From NCBI GenBank assembly GCA_033977485.1, contig CM066989.1:97979887-98043886 (forward strand): a DNA stretch of 64,000 nucleotides. Reading direction: 5' to 3'. Shown piece after piece: positions 24,962 to 37,139 of this stretch. Position 1 is the first letter of the stretch; every line of letters begins with the position of its first letter. The stretch is from Hydrangea macrophylla. Lineage: Eukaryota > Streptophyta > Magnoliopsida > Cornales > Hydrangeaceae. The notes under the pieces were generated by a model that had not been told where the DNA came from, did not search any database, and saw nothing but the letters and a program-made list of their open reading frames with translations. The translations under genes and the position numbers were made by a program.

Positions 24962-26155
24962 CCCCTTTTCCATTGAAAAAAAAAATCAGAGACTGCTGTA
25001 TACTTTTTCTTCTTCTTTTTTTATTTTTTTTTTGTTTTGCCTTTTCTTTTTTTTAAAAGCACTACTTAAAAAAAAAAAAAGAACCATTTTTCTTAAGAAA
25101 AATTATTTGCTTATTTTATTTTTTTTATTTTTTTTGCGCATTGAGAGGGGATTGTAATCTTTACCCTTTTTCTTTTTTTCTTTTTTTCACGAATACACAC
25201 GCGGGTCACACACACACTCTATGCACGCACACATCTCTCTCTCTCTCTCTCTCTCTCTGAATAGCCAAATACACGCTCACACACATGCACACAAACACGC
25301 ACACATATGAGTTTATAAAGTGTGTGTTAAGAGGGTCTAAGGGCTTTTGGTTGAAGCCCCTAAATAATTTAAGGACTTTTGGTTGAAGCCCCTAAACTTG
25401 TGATAATTTTTTTTATTTCATATTTAATTTTCCTCTTTATTATAAAGCACTAATTATTTGCAAAAAAAAAGAAAAAAAAAAAGCACTAATTGATCCAACT
25501 CACATAACAAACTCAACATTGAAAACAAAAATACTTTGAAAAACTTTCTGCGAATTATATAGTCTGAAAAACAGTACCAAGCACTACAACAAAAAAACAG
25601 AGTGATATTTTAAAAATTGATTCTATCTCAATGCACAAACCAACCTGAGATCTTTCATAGCCAAGTTTAGTTTCAACCAAGTCCTACTTTTATGCTTTCT
25701 TTAAATCAATCTGTTGTTAGTTGAGTGTTCTTTTATAATTTTATATCATAGATCTCAAAGGGTTATTTAGAATCCTGGATTTATTGGACTATAGGCATGT
25801 CTTTTATCGTTTAAAATTGGATTGTTGTCTGTTTTATGCATGCATGGTAGTTGATGATATGGGTTAAAAGACTTGAAGTCGCCAATTTTCTAAATCCCAA
25901 GTCCTATATAAAGCTAAGTAATTCCTTCAACTAAATTGAGAAGAATTTTAGAAGTCACACCTCTTTATGGATTTTGTGGTGCAATTTAAACCCAGGTGTG
26001 CCAAGGGAATTTATGATCTTGCAAATAATAGTACTTTTTTCCTAATGTATATTTTTAGCAACTTTACAATTTGCTCAAACCTATTTGGATAAACAATATT
26101 TAGGTCAGTGTAATTTTACAATCTACACTACATCGTTCTCTAATATTAATATAGA
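24616..26155. other. Helitron 5' region, non-coding
   Basis: Between the first proposed helicase exon and the inner 5' terminus the DNA is AT-rich with A/T runs at 24938-24960 and 25063-25080, and a CT tract at 25231-25258. A direct repeat of 'ggacttttggttgaagcccctaaa'-type text occurs at about 25340 and 25372. The promoter of the helicase gene should lie here, but none can be pinpointed. Confidence 0.5.
26134..26155 (-). other. Helitron 5' terminus, inner copy
   Basis: Minus strand from 26155 reads TCTATATTAATATTAGAGAA, preceded by A (T at 26156 on the plus strand). It matches the terminus at 27612 at all but one of the first 20 or so bases, then diverges. Confidence 0.7.
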
Positions 26156-27237
26156 TTAATAATCTTAAATGTGATTCACGATACCAAACATTTCAGTTTA
26201 TACTATTATCATTAGTCAATTAATTGGATTAAGAGTTTTGCAATTGTAGTTCGTACCCATGCCCTCTCCTCCTTCGCGGCCAGACATGTATCTATCATTA
26301 AACCAAATCATTTTAAAAATAAAAAATCAACAACATTTCATAATCAAAAACATTTTGATTAGGAAATGATTTTAAAAATAAAATTGAGAAAAAAGGTTTG
26401 ATAAATATTACTGACTTAGAAATGGGATTGGGTTGTGGTCCATGCAGGATTCAAAAAAGCTAAAGGCAACAACACATATACACAAATTTTATGATTTGTT
26501 CCATCGCAATTGATTCGTTAACCAAGTAATGAATTAAATATCTTTCACTGTAAAATGTATCAAGTCGATATGAACAAATGAAAATTCAATGCTTCGTAGT
26601 ATATATATTTAAGAGTAACGGTATGATTCCAAATGTTGGGAAGCGCAATTCTCAAGGCAATTGGGACTTAAAATTTAGAATTCAATTTATTTCTTTAACA
26701 AAATATAATACAATTATTAAAGCATTTAATAACTAAATTTGGGATTAAAATTTGGATACCGTTGACAATACATATCGATTCATGTCATTGGTTTCAAAAC
26801 TTCAAGATAAGCCAAGAATTAGCACAAAAGAAACAAAGAATTAAGAACAAATTGACGATGCATGAACACTATGCCTATACAGTTTTATGCATGCCTCTTG
26901 TGTTTGAATATGCCTTTTTAAATTCTAATCCAGTACCTCTTGCGTGTGTATGCCTTCATTCATGAGATCATAGTTTCTTTGATTTGTAATTCATGCCCAA
27001 ACATTTGCCTTCCTCTTTCAATTTTCAGAATTTGAGAGATTGTAAGTTTGACGTGCTGTTGGGGGTTCTGTCTATTATGACAGTTTTATAGCAGTTGATG
27101 GGATTGGTTTTAATCAGAATGTTAAAAGACACTTCAGTATTTTATATATTTGTATACTATTGTAACACAAAGCAATAAATATTTGAACATACCTCTTGTA
27201 ACACAATTGTGATTGGAGACTGAGAGAAGGTGTGAAG

Positions 27238-27271
<34 letters not shown>

Positions 27272-27590
27272 GTGTGTGGAGTAATGTGAGGCATAGATGA
27301 GGGATTGCTGGGTGAGAGAGAGAGTATGAAGTTAGGGAGTTAATCAGGGAAAAGAAAAAAAAAAAAAAAAAAAGATAAAACGTGGAGAAGTTACGTGAGG
27401 AGGTTGAGGGAATAGTGGTAGGGAGGAGAATTATATGGTATGCACGGTTTGGTGTGTGATTGTTTTGTGACCATTGGATTGAGTAGATCTAAGGGTGTAA
27501 ATAGATGGTTGTGTCGTAAGGGCTAAGATCCAAAGATGAAAAAATTGGCAAATATTGGCCGTTGGATCAAATTTTTTATGGGACCTACAC

Positions 27591-27612
27591 CGTTCTCTAA
27601 CATTAATATAGA
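27591..27612 (-). other. Helitron 5' terminus, outer copy
   Basis: Minus strand from 27612 reads TCTATATTAATGTTAGAGAA, preceded by A, and runs on into 'cggtgtaggtcccat', typical of plant Helitron 5' ends. The segment 26156-27590 between the two ends has a GA tract (27238-27268) and A-run (27356-27374) but no gene. Confidence 0.75.
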
Positions 27613-27769
27613 TATATGTGTATATATATATATGTGTGTGTGTATGTATAGGAGAGAGGTTAGGGAAGAAGATGATTTTCTTTAACTCCAAAACGACATC
27701 ATTTTGTATGAGGGTATTATGGACTTTTCATTTCTTCTATTAAATCCGTTTTCTGACAAACATTGATAA

Positions 27770-28083
27770 GGGAGGTTAGTGTAATTTTTCAATATACAGG
27801 GGAGGTTCGTGTAATTAAGTCAAACCTCAGGGGAGGTTCATGTAATTTACCCTATATATTAAGATAGATAAGATAGATAGATAGATATGATAAATCCTCC
27901 AATTGTGGAAAGTGAATGTACCCTAATTCAACACAACACATAATTTATTGAAGAGACACTGATGAAGTGAGTTACAAATTAAAAGCTTAACACGTGTCAA
28001 GCTAATATCAAATTGAGCCAAAACCTTCCGCTATTATATATTAAGATAGATAGATAGATAGATAGATTGATAGATAGATAAGA
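27770..28083. repeat. 'GGGGAGGTTCATGTAATT' repeats and GATA microsatellites
   Basis: Three near copies of 'ggggaggttcgtgtaatt' lie between 27772 and 27850, ending in 'gtaatttaccc', a common plant MITE-type end. (GATA)n tracts follow at 27862-27890 and 28047-28080. Confidence 0.6.
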
Positions 28084-28266
28084 GAGTAATGTTATGCTTC
28101 TCAAATTTAGTTATCAAAAGTGATTTTTAAATGATGTAGCAATGAGTTAAGTAAATAATTTTCAATCAAAACTCAACTGTTCGTGTTGTATTAGACCTGG
28201 TCTTACTGCCACATCATTTGGAAATCACTTTTGAAATAAAAATTTGGGAAGCATATAGCATTACGC
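28084..28266. mobile_element. MITE, relative of the 13634 element
   Basis: Left end GAGTAATGTTATGCTTCTCA and right end 'ttgggaagcatatagcattac' match the termini of the 13634-13781 element. The middle is longer and includes 'gccacatcatttggaaatcac'. Flanks show no clean target duplication. Confidence 0.75.
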
Positions 28267-28280
28267 ATCTAATAAATGAA

Positions 28281-28460
28281 GAATGATGTGCTTCCTAAAT
28301 TTCTATCCCAAAAGTGATTCCCAAATAATGTGACAGTAGAGCCAAGTAAACAACTTCCGATTAAAATTTAACTGGTCCTACTGTATTAGACATGGCTCCA
28401 CTGTCACATCATTTGGATAGTACTTTTAGAATAGAAATTTGGAAAGCATAAATATTACTC
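28281..28460. mobile_element. MITE, third copy of the same family
   Basis: Inverted arms 'cttcctaaatttctatccca' and 'tagaatagaaatttggaaag' flank a core with 'gtcacatcatttgg'. It sits 14 bp from the previous copy in the same orientation, so the two form a tandem pair. Edges are approximate. Confidence 0.72.
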
Positions 28461-28617
28461 CTAACATATTAATAATACAGAGAGAGTTGTATTAAGTGGT
28501 CTTATACAATAATTAGAGTTTTATTTAATTCTATATATCTCATATAGGGTTAGGGTTTTTGCACTGTTTTATTAATTGGTCTCTACAATGTCACCAATTA
28601 AACTTATTTATTTACAC

Positions 28618-31600
28618 TGTGGATATCGCATTTTATCCTACCCACAGCATTTTAAATTTCTTTCTACATTCAAAACACCAAAAACACAAGTCGCCACTTA
28701 ATTTTTGAAAGAAAAATTAAGAAACCATTTTAAAAGCAAACTGATCTTTTGAAAATCAGAGGTTAACTAGGTTCGGGGATTATGGAATGAGAGAGGAAGG
28801 AGCCCAACGGACTAAAATACCCTCTCTCATCCTATCTCACGATAGGCCTCTACTCAACATCTTTTTAATCGAATGAATAATTTAAGCATGCCCTCAATTA
28901 ATATATAGGTGTAGATATACATTACAAAAGCATGTCTAAAGAGTGTAAGATTGCAAATGTCAAAATATCATTCAAAAACCATATAATTTCAACTAGCAAA
29001 GCAATATGATGTGCAAATAGAGAAATAGGAAACTTACCCGGGATCCAGCTGCGAATATGGAAATGTGCAAATGCATACAAAATAGAAGTCCTAAGAAAAT
29101 GTCTCTAATCATATATATATATATATACACATAAAGGCAAGACCTAATCTAAGGTGTCGCGCATGGAGTCACTACAACAAAAATGGGCTTTAGCGACAAA
29201 ATGATTTCATGGAATCATGGAATGATTAAACTAGAGAAGAGTCGAAAAACCATACTTCCTCGGTGCTACAAAACAAGGATTAGTCCACATGCTTTTGAAA
29301 GGATATACAATATCAAATGACCATCTCTAAATGTCTAGCTTAATTCTATCAAGCAGAAGAAATGACATACCAAGAATTCTAAGTATAGGTATCAGTCTAC
29401 ATAGATGAGTGTACACGAATACATGAATATGAACAAGAGTAAGCTATGAAGTCATTCATTGATTTGGACCCTTTAACCTATGAATTTAAGTTTAATTAAT
29501 CATTATTAAGACATGGTTTAAGCCCTTGGTCATAGAAAAGTCATTTGGACCAATATTTACAAGATTGGTCAAAATTGTGACAGAATTCTCAAAATTGCTG
29601 AGAGCAGATCAGAACTTCAAGAAGGGAAAAGGTATGGTTCTCATGGTTTGATCTTGATGATTTTTGGACACAAGGTGCCTCCGTAAGTCTAGTTTTTAGG
29701 CTTAGTTTGGCCCCCATGTGGCTTTTTAAAAGGAGCTTATGAAATTTACTACTAAGTTGTTTGATAATTTTTTACAAGTGACACACTACTCTTCAAAAAT
29801 ATATCATGAAACCAAAAAGCCACCTTGAGCTTTTAAAAGCTCCATTCTAGAGCTTTTAAAAGCTCCCCCAAAAAAGCCCTAAGTTCAATTTTTACAAAGC
29901 ACATAAACTAGTTACCAAATGAATTAACATAAAATTGTGCTTTAAAAAAGGTGAAGCACCTAAAGGGGGGCCAAACTAAGCCTTAACCCAAAAAGAAAAA
30001 GCAGAGATCAACGGTCCAATCTCTGGGAAAGAGGTAAAAACCAGACGTCATTCAAAAATTTGCAAATCTCTGTCCAGAGATTTTGTACGCTTTTTTAAAA
30101 ATAGTAAAAAAAATCAGAATCACTTTGATCTTTTTAGGGGATCTTATTAACACATCAAACTTTATATGAAAAATTATTTGAGATAAAAAAACGTTTGATT
30201 AAGATTTTGATTTACTTATTTTGAAACTGACTTGCTATTATGAAATTCCGAACAAAATATGATTGTTTCACAAAACTCATGATCAAACCATGTTAACCAC
30301 AAGATCTCACTAAAACAAAAATTACAATCGTAGAACTTCATGTTATGAACACATTCCAAGTGGTCTCATTCAATTCCAACGGTCTAATATTTAATTAAAA
30401 ATCCTTGATCAAAACAGGATCATGAATTCACTACACCACTATTGAACTTATCATATTTTTATTGTATCTATCCATCAAGCCATGGATATTGGCTCATCCT
30501 AAACCTAACCCTCCTTTCCATTGAGGGTCATTGGAGGTCAAAACATGACTAATACTCATGAGTTTTCAAGGAATATAAAGGAGAATCCATGAAAACTCCA
30601 AGTTAAAGAACCCAAACCATGGTAGGGGTGTGGATTCATCTACTTGTTCTTGATAAAATGATGGTCAACTTTAAATCTCATGTTAAGCATAAGCTTACAT
30701 GAGACTAAAAGATCAAATTCATGAGATTCAAATGAGGTATGGAAGACCTCCAAGTATCTCAACAGAGAAGTACAAACAAGCATGACTATTACTCATGAGT
30801 TTTCAAGGAATATAAAAGAGATTCCATGAAGCTCCAAGTTAGAGAACTCAAACCATGGTGGGGGTTTGGATTCATCTACTTGTTCTTTTATAAAAGATGA
30901 TCAACTTTGACTCCCATGTGAAACATAAGATTACATGAGACTAAGAGATCAAGCTCATGAGATTCAAGTGAGGTATGGTGGACCTCCAAGAATCTTCCAT
31001 ACCTCACTTGAATCTCAAGAGAGAAGTACAAATAAAAAAGAAGAAGAATAAAAAAAACTAGGAAGCTAAGACTTCCAAATTTACTAACAAAACTTTTTAA
31101 AAAAACTTAATCAAGAAGAACTAAATGATTTGAAGATTAGGGGTTCAAGAGAAAGAAAACACAACTTAAGATTAGAGGATCACCTCTAAACTATCCTTAA
31201 ACTTCTATAATTTGAAGATCTTCCAAGCTTTTCTTCAAACTCTCAAAAGCTTTCATTTCCCAAAATTCTTTTTGTTTTCTCCTTGAAATTCCCCTCTCCC
31301 AAAAATGTGTAATGTAGTCTCCCAAAATTCTTCCTCTTCTAGTCTCCTTTTCCAATGAAGATACCTCTCCTTATATAAACAAAATACCTATGTAATTTTA
31401 GTGAATTCGGAGTAAAGAACAGTTGTAAATACAACATTTGGTGGTACAATGCGTACTTCCTGAAAAAGCAAACTGCTACAGAAAATGACAGTCAAAAACT
31501 TTCTGCGGTAGTCAATGAATGCCGCCACGGCTCTCCATGACTACCGCCACGACATTCAATAAATGCCGAGCAGCACCTACTAAGAGTCGCGCCAAACTAT

Positions 31601-32065
31601 TGATTGCCGTGTTTTTGTCAACCTTACTTTATCAGTTTTTTGTTTTATCCGCATACATATATGTATTGTACCACAAAATACGGACTTTTAAAGCAAACGG
31701 CAGTCATGAAATGTTGGCGGCAATTGGTGAATGCCACGATGGCAGTTGGTGAGTGCCGTACGGCACTTACGAAGTGCCGCTGAAACTGCCGTATGCCGTG
31801 TTTTAGCAAATTTCCTCTTCTTCACTTTTTCTTTTCTTCTTTTCCTCCTACAAAAGTTAATTTTGAAGAATTTTCCAAAAATGGTATTTTATACCCGAAT
31901 TTCCTTGAACACCCGATATTCCTCTTTTTCTGTGAAAATTTTATCACGATTGGAGAACTTTTTGAAGAGCTTGGAAAATTTCAAATCTTTCGGACATTAT
32001 CATTATCGGACTTGGAGGTGACACTCTCCTAAATTCGACGGTTGGTCAAAATCGGGGTGTCTACA
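28618..32065 (-). mobile_element. Solo LTR, about 3.4 kb, Tat/Ogre-like ends
   Basis: On the minus strand it starts TGTAGACACCCCGATTTTGA and ends GCGATATCCACA. 'TGTAGACACCCC' is a common start of plant Tat/Ogre-type LTRs. The flanks TACAC (28613-28617) and TATAC (32066-32070) match at four of five bases, as expected for an old 5-bp target duplication. No internal coding region or second LTR is present, so LTR-LTR recombination is inferred. It contains a 237-bp tandem duplication. Confidence 0.65.
30544..31018. repeat. 237-bp tandem duplication within the solo LTR
   Basis: The block starting 'catgactaatactcatgag' at 30544 repeats from 30781 with about 85-90 percent identity by eye, including 'ggattcatctacttgttctt' and 'gagattcaagtgaggtatgg'. 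Confidence 0.8.
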
Positions 32066-32094
32066 TATACTTAATTACTTATTAATTCTGATTA

Positions 32095-32481
32095 AGGGTA
32101 AATTACATTTTACAATCTTGTAGTTTAGTTATAATGTCATTTTGGTCCCTCTAGTTTTCAATTTTATCAATTAGGTCCTTACAGTTCAGTTTTTGTTTAA
32201 TACAATCCATTCATGAAAATTTTCTACAATTTTTGGTAGAAATAGGTAATGTGATGCAGACGTGAGGTATTAGGAGCATAATGGTAAATTTACTTGAAAA
32301 AATTATACTTTACACACCTATATTGAACCTAAATCTTTCAAAAATTGTATAAAAAAAATTGATGAATGGACTATATTGAACCTAAACTGAAACTGTAAAG
32401 ACCAAAGCTACAAAATAAAAACAATAGGGACCAAAATGAAATCACATCCAAACTATAAGTGTACAAAATGTAATTTACCCT
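32095..32481. mobile_element. MITE, about 387 bp, 'AGGGTAAATTACA' type
   Basis: Left end AGGGTAAATTACATTTTACA is the complement of the right end TGTACAAAATGTAATTTACC with one gap. Inner segments are also inverted ('tagggaccaaaatgaaatc' / 'gtcattttggtccct'). CTGATTA lies next to both ends (32088-32094 and 32483-32489), with one extra base on the right. Confidence 0.8.
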
Positions 32482-32632
32482 CCTGATTAATTACTTACTC
32501 CGTTTACTTATTTATAAAAATTACTTATTCATACTTAACTTTATAATGATCATCGATAATTTCAACAAATTTAATATCTTAGTTAATTTAATGTCTTCAA
32601 AAAATTAACATAATTTAATTCTGGTTATAGTA

Positions 32633-32821
32633 ATGACTTTAAAAAATAAAGATGACACTTCACAACCAACTAATATTGGTTGGAAGCATGGGGAGCAAGT
32701 TGGAGATAATCGGAACCATGTTCAATGTAAGTACTGTCACAAAATTTTGAAGTGTAGCAGTGTATCACGTTTGAAGCAACACTTTGATAGCTTCATTTGT
32801 TGCTCAACAATTTCGGTGTAG
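32633..32821 (+). pseudogene. hAT transposase N-terminal BED zinc-finger relic
   Basis: The frame of 62 residues carries a BED finger: 'GWKHGEQV' near residue 16, C32-x2-C35, a 'SRLKQH' block ending at H50, and C56/C57 where the last ligand is expected. BED fingers bind DNA in hAT transposases and in related plant host genes. The frame stops at 32819-32821, and no dimerisation or RNase-H-like catalytic blocks are seen downstream, so it is most likely a broken transposase. Terminal repeats were not found. Confidence 0.65.
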
Positions 32822-33730
32822 TCGAGAAGATTATGAGAGGTTTAGGACTGATTGTAAGGCATGGTTTCATATGCTTCCATGAGTTGGACTAAATATTGCC
32901 AACATATCTATAAGACATATAATATTCCTCTTGGTGAATACCCAGAGCCTGGACCAGTTTATGCGCCTGCTGGACACTTTACAACCGATTGTATGTGAAT
33001 TTGTTAGATGAACAACCATATGTACTTTGGAGATATCTTATTAGCTTCTTATGTACTTATATGTATCTTTTCTATTCTATGAAGTGCTTTCTATATTCTA
33101 TGAACTGCTTGACTGTAGGTTGATGACTAAATCATCATGTATTTCTAATTAGAACTATATATTATTGATATAATTACATAAATATACCTCTCAATGGTTC
33201 AATTAATCAATTATTAGCGTTATATGCACATACAGTTAAGATTGAAGTTTTGTTTCCACAAGTTTCTTAGTGTATTGGATAACTTGTACATTCTAGAAGA
33301 ATTTAGGACTTCCTATGTGCTTTTATATCTTATACATGGTAGACTTCTATAGATATTTCCTAGAAGTATCAAGATGACTGATGATAACGATTAGTTCCCT
33401 ATAAAAAGGTGAGGCGCTCATTTGGTCAAACCATCCAATAGTTGTAAAGCATTTGAGAGCAATACAATACTCTTTACCCCCAACTCTCCCCCTCTTCTCA
33501 ACTTTAAGTGCTGGAAAGACTTGTTTATCTTACAGTACTGGGGGTGAGTCTAATTGCTGCATGAGAAGGTGTTAGAAAATTCTAAGCCCGTGACACTAGG
33601 GCCTACTTAATCAATGCCTAGGGAAAAAATTGTTGTGTCTAGGCTATGCCTAGCGCCTAGGCGCTGCTTAGGCGGCCGCCTAGGCCGATTATTAGAACAC
33701 TGTTGAAACTTTAAAGAAAATTTCAAATCT
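32822..33730. other. Spacer with LTR-like promoter segment and 'CTAGGCG' repeat
   Basis: Around 33395-33531 a TATA-like 'ctataaaaagg' is followed by a C/T-rich stretch ending 'tatcttaca', reminiscent of a copia LTR, but no start could be fixed. At 33640-33690 a GC-rich patch of overlapping palindromes ('gcgcctaggcgc', 'ggcggccgcc') belongs to a widespread plant repeat also seen at 14898-14940. Confidence 0.35.
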
Positions 33731-34212
33731 ATAGTCTATCTATAATAGTAGAGAGTGTAAGCTGAGATGGAACATTAGTCTGACACATGTTCTCTTCCCT
33801 TTCTCTCTATTCTCCCTCCGTGTATTTCATGTGTATCGTCTATTCATCTCTCTTCGGCATTTTTTTCCTTTATCTACCTTTTTCCCTCTCTTGAAAATGA
33901 AACGCCTCCCTCTCTCAATCGATATTGAATCGCCTATCCCTCTCTTCAAGCAAGGGATAAAATATCAAGAGAATATTAGGAGGATTAGAATCCTAGTTAA
34001 ACAGGTCAGTTAATGACTCCTTTTTGTATTTTGGTTTTATACTTTTATGGGTCAAATCGCATATCTGGACACCAAACGCACTTCTTCTCTGGAGGAATCA
34101 ATATATTGGTAGAAGTAAATGGCATCGTCAAAAAAGCCCTAGTTGGTGAAAGGGTCGAATAAGGGCAACCACGCAGAAGACCAATTATTCTCTCTCTCTT
34201 CCCCCCCCCCCC

Positions 34213-34253
<41 letters not shown>

Positions 34254-36347
34254 TACACAAACACACACACTCAGTCCTAAACCACATACAAGATGATGGT
34301 ACAATCTGAACCCTAAAAACATTTTCCCTTTTCTAAGGTACAATATGAACCAAACATTTCCCCCTTTCTAAAATTGCTATGTATCTTTCCAACTTTTGTT
34401 GTAGATTCTAGGTTTAAATTAGTGCGATGTTTAACAATATTCAATTATTCAATGACGAATGCATTATGTGGTTATTGGGCAGTGATAACTTTCTGGGTTA
34501 TTCAATTACTTGGAAAATCCATTTCATAGATGTTCATGAGTTTTCTCATCTTCTACTATTGGACTAAGTGTGCAATTGTTTGTTGCCCAATGAAAGCAAA
34601 GCATCATTTGAGAAACCTTATTTCTTTCTCCAGTTTGATGTTCTTTTTCTTTTTTAATGCTCAAAGTCAGTAGTGTTTTTTACAACGGGAGTTGTTTTAC
34701 ATTTCGCTTTCAGTATTTGTAACATAACTTATGCATTAAGGGGTATGATGAATTTTCATTTACTCAAGATCACATGAAAATATTATAGTTTTTGATTCTT
34801 AGTTTTGTTTTCTTTTTGGAATGAATTCTCTCATACTAGAGTCAATTATTAAAGATACTCTATTTTTCTTCAAACTAAGACCAACAAACTTATTTATAGT
34901 TTTTTTATGAGAGAAAACACACGCCATGCCAAAAATCATGATTAAGGTTCCTTCATGCAAAGCCAAAAATGATGATAAAGGTTCCTTTTGTGAATTTGTT
35001 TTGTTGTGGGTGCATTGCCTAGCATTAGTGAGTTTTTGTTTGGGACAATGCCGTGAATTATTTTTCTTTTTTACGAAAGGGCAAGGTATTCTGTCATGAA
35101 GATCAATATTTAATATAGTAACCTTAAAATACTTTTGAACTCTTTGGGAGAGAAAAGGACTCTAATTCTTAGTCTTGGCCAAAGCTATTCAATTATTCCT
35201 TAATATGAGATGACTGAAAGCAATAGTGTGTTTAGTTGAAAAGATGTAAATTCTACTCATTTCTAGGGAAAATAAACATGTCTTATACTTGGTTATGTGG
35301 TATAGATAGTGATTATGCTATTTTCTATTAAATATGTTTTCTGGTAAAATGGAGAACAAATTAGCAATCTATATTTTTATTCGTTGGTAAATTAAGGGAA
35401 TTAGAACAAAGTCAGGCATGGAATTCTGTCTGTCTAGACAGAGGACTTCATACAGATATTAAGTATGGTCTAAACTTACGTGGATTTTTGGGCATTGTTT
35501 TAATTTTTCGTTTTAAGTCGGTGGGTTTTGGAAGATGAAGCTGTTACAAAATTTTGCCCACTTTCTTCACCGCTGGTCCGAGGATGATGACCCATCCATA
35601 TCCGTCAATCTTAAATCTTTGAACAAAACGGCATCATGGGAAGCTTATTCTAAGAACTATAACTCCTTTTTTCACCAAATTATCCACTCTCAATATAGCT
35701 GGCAAAACCTTAGCAGTCGATGCTTATCCTAAGAACTATTACTCCTTTTTTCACCAAATTACTGGTAGTCAAAAAGCCATATTCTACCTCCTCAAAAAAA
35801 AAAAAAAGGCCATATTCTACATTTTCTGTCAACCTACGACCAAATTCATCTTCAAAACTCTCACTTCTAAATCAAGTTTACATCCAAGTTTCAAGCTTCA
35901 CTTTGCAGAAGAAAGGTACAATTGCGAATGCATGGATGATGAGTAAGAAATTATATATGAAGTCATATACGGATTTTATGAGTTGAATGCCTCTTTGGTT
36001 GATTTTGAGTGACTTAGAGTACGTGTTTACATGTCAAATTTTTTTTTTTGCTGTTCTGTGGATTTGTAAAATGGTTGGTATTACTTGATTATCTAAGTTT
36101 AGGATACAATTTAGACTATGACATTGTTATTTTTTTATGTAAGTGATCATGTTCTAACCAATTGTTGTTTAGTCTCAAGTATTGTTAATATTATCTCATT
36201 GCTGCTAGTGGTGATTTAAATTCTTTGAAGTATGCATATATTGGATTCCTTATTCTAAATGCATTTGTAATACTTCAGGTACGACTGAAAAGATCTTTAC
36301 TAGCAGCGCATATATTATACAATGATAGAAAGTGAAAATGAATATAC
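33731..36347. other. AT-rich spacer, no recognised gene
   Basis: No domain could be read on either strand. A C-run (34200-34214), CT tract and (CA)n tract follow one another at 34191-34270. A 35-bp segment ('taagaactataactcctttt' and following) is duplicated at 35651 and 35730. The frames at 35535-35986 cover this duplication and match nothing I know. Confidence 0.45.
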
Positions 36348-36672
36348 TGTTAGTGTAAATTTTAAATATTAATAAGCATAAACATAAAAGCTTAATCGAT
36401 CGTTAGTCCAAGACCTAAAACTAACATGATTTTACCAAGAATCATTATACGGACATAAATTATATATGTATATATAGCTTACCTTGATCTATGATACAGT
36501 TTTCAAAGAGACCAAACCTTGATCTTGAATTCTATAGCCGCAGTGATGGAAATAGTTTCTCTTATTTGACGAATGAGATAAAAGTTTAATTGGAAATATA
36601 TTATCATTTAAACTCAATGTGTATGAGATATATATTATGTGGGACATACATATAATTGAATATCATCTTACA
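36348..36672 (-). mobile_element. Putative 3' LTR of copia element 1
   Basis: On the minus strand it starts TGTAAGATGATATTC right after the purine tract TGGACCAAGTGGGAGAA (36673-36689), the usual copia polypurine site, and ends CTAACA. Length is about 325 bp, short but normal for copia. A matching 5' LTR was not found. Confidence 0.6.
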
Positions 36673-37139
36673 TTCTCCCACTTGGTCCATATAATATCTT
36701 AAACATTGAGTTCAGTAATAATATAATTTAAGGCATGCATAAAATTCTAATTTACTCTTACTTTAATTTGGTCATCATAATATCACAATTAAACAACCTA
36801 CTAATGCGAGTAATGACGATCGTATGTCAATGATACGGCATAGTCCTTTCCACGTACTACAACGCTAACAAGTTGTTTAACATGGTCTATAAATGAGAAG
36901 TGTCAATAAAAGTCTAACAATAATGTCTTTGCCAAAGACTATTCTTGCTATCTTTCATCCAATACTCATACATATACATATATAATAGAAAATAGGAAAT
37001 TTTAGAAACACATTAAGTGATATCTTCGAATGTCAAATAAAAGGAACAAACATTATGCAAATCCACATAATTAAAAACAAAATGCAATAATTATTATGGG
37101 CTACATTCAAGACCCATCCTACTGACATTTTGCTTATAT

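Larger units (their letters stand above)
15930..27612 (-). mobile_element. Autonomous-type Helitron (minimum extent 15930-26155)
   Basis: Helitrons move by rolling-circle replication and insert between A and T without target duplication. On the minus strand the element ends in CTAG followed by T, preceded by a GC-rich hairpin (15940-15959). A 5' terminus beginning TCTATATTAATATTAGAGAACG and preceded by A occurs at 26155, and a near-identical one at 27612. Inside lies a Rep/PIF1 helicase gene on the same strand plus a second spliced gene. Which 5' end belongs to the present copy is unresolved: the extra end could be a nested or truncated sibling. Helicase lesions are few, suggesting recent arrival. 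Confidence 0.88.

Noticed and set aside
34045..34287. Cys/Val and Arg/Glu-rich minus-strand frame
   Set aside because: Produced by adjacent C, CT and CA repeats.
35535..35986. Two overlapping plus-strand frames as a gene
   Set aside because: They span a local 79-bp-spaced duplication, match no family and show no splice or codon support; expression data would be needed.
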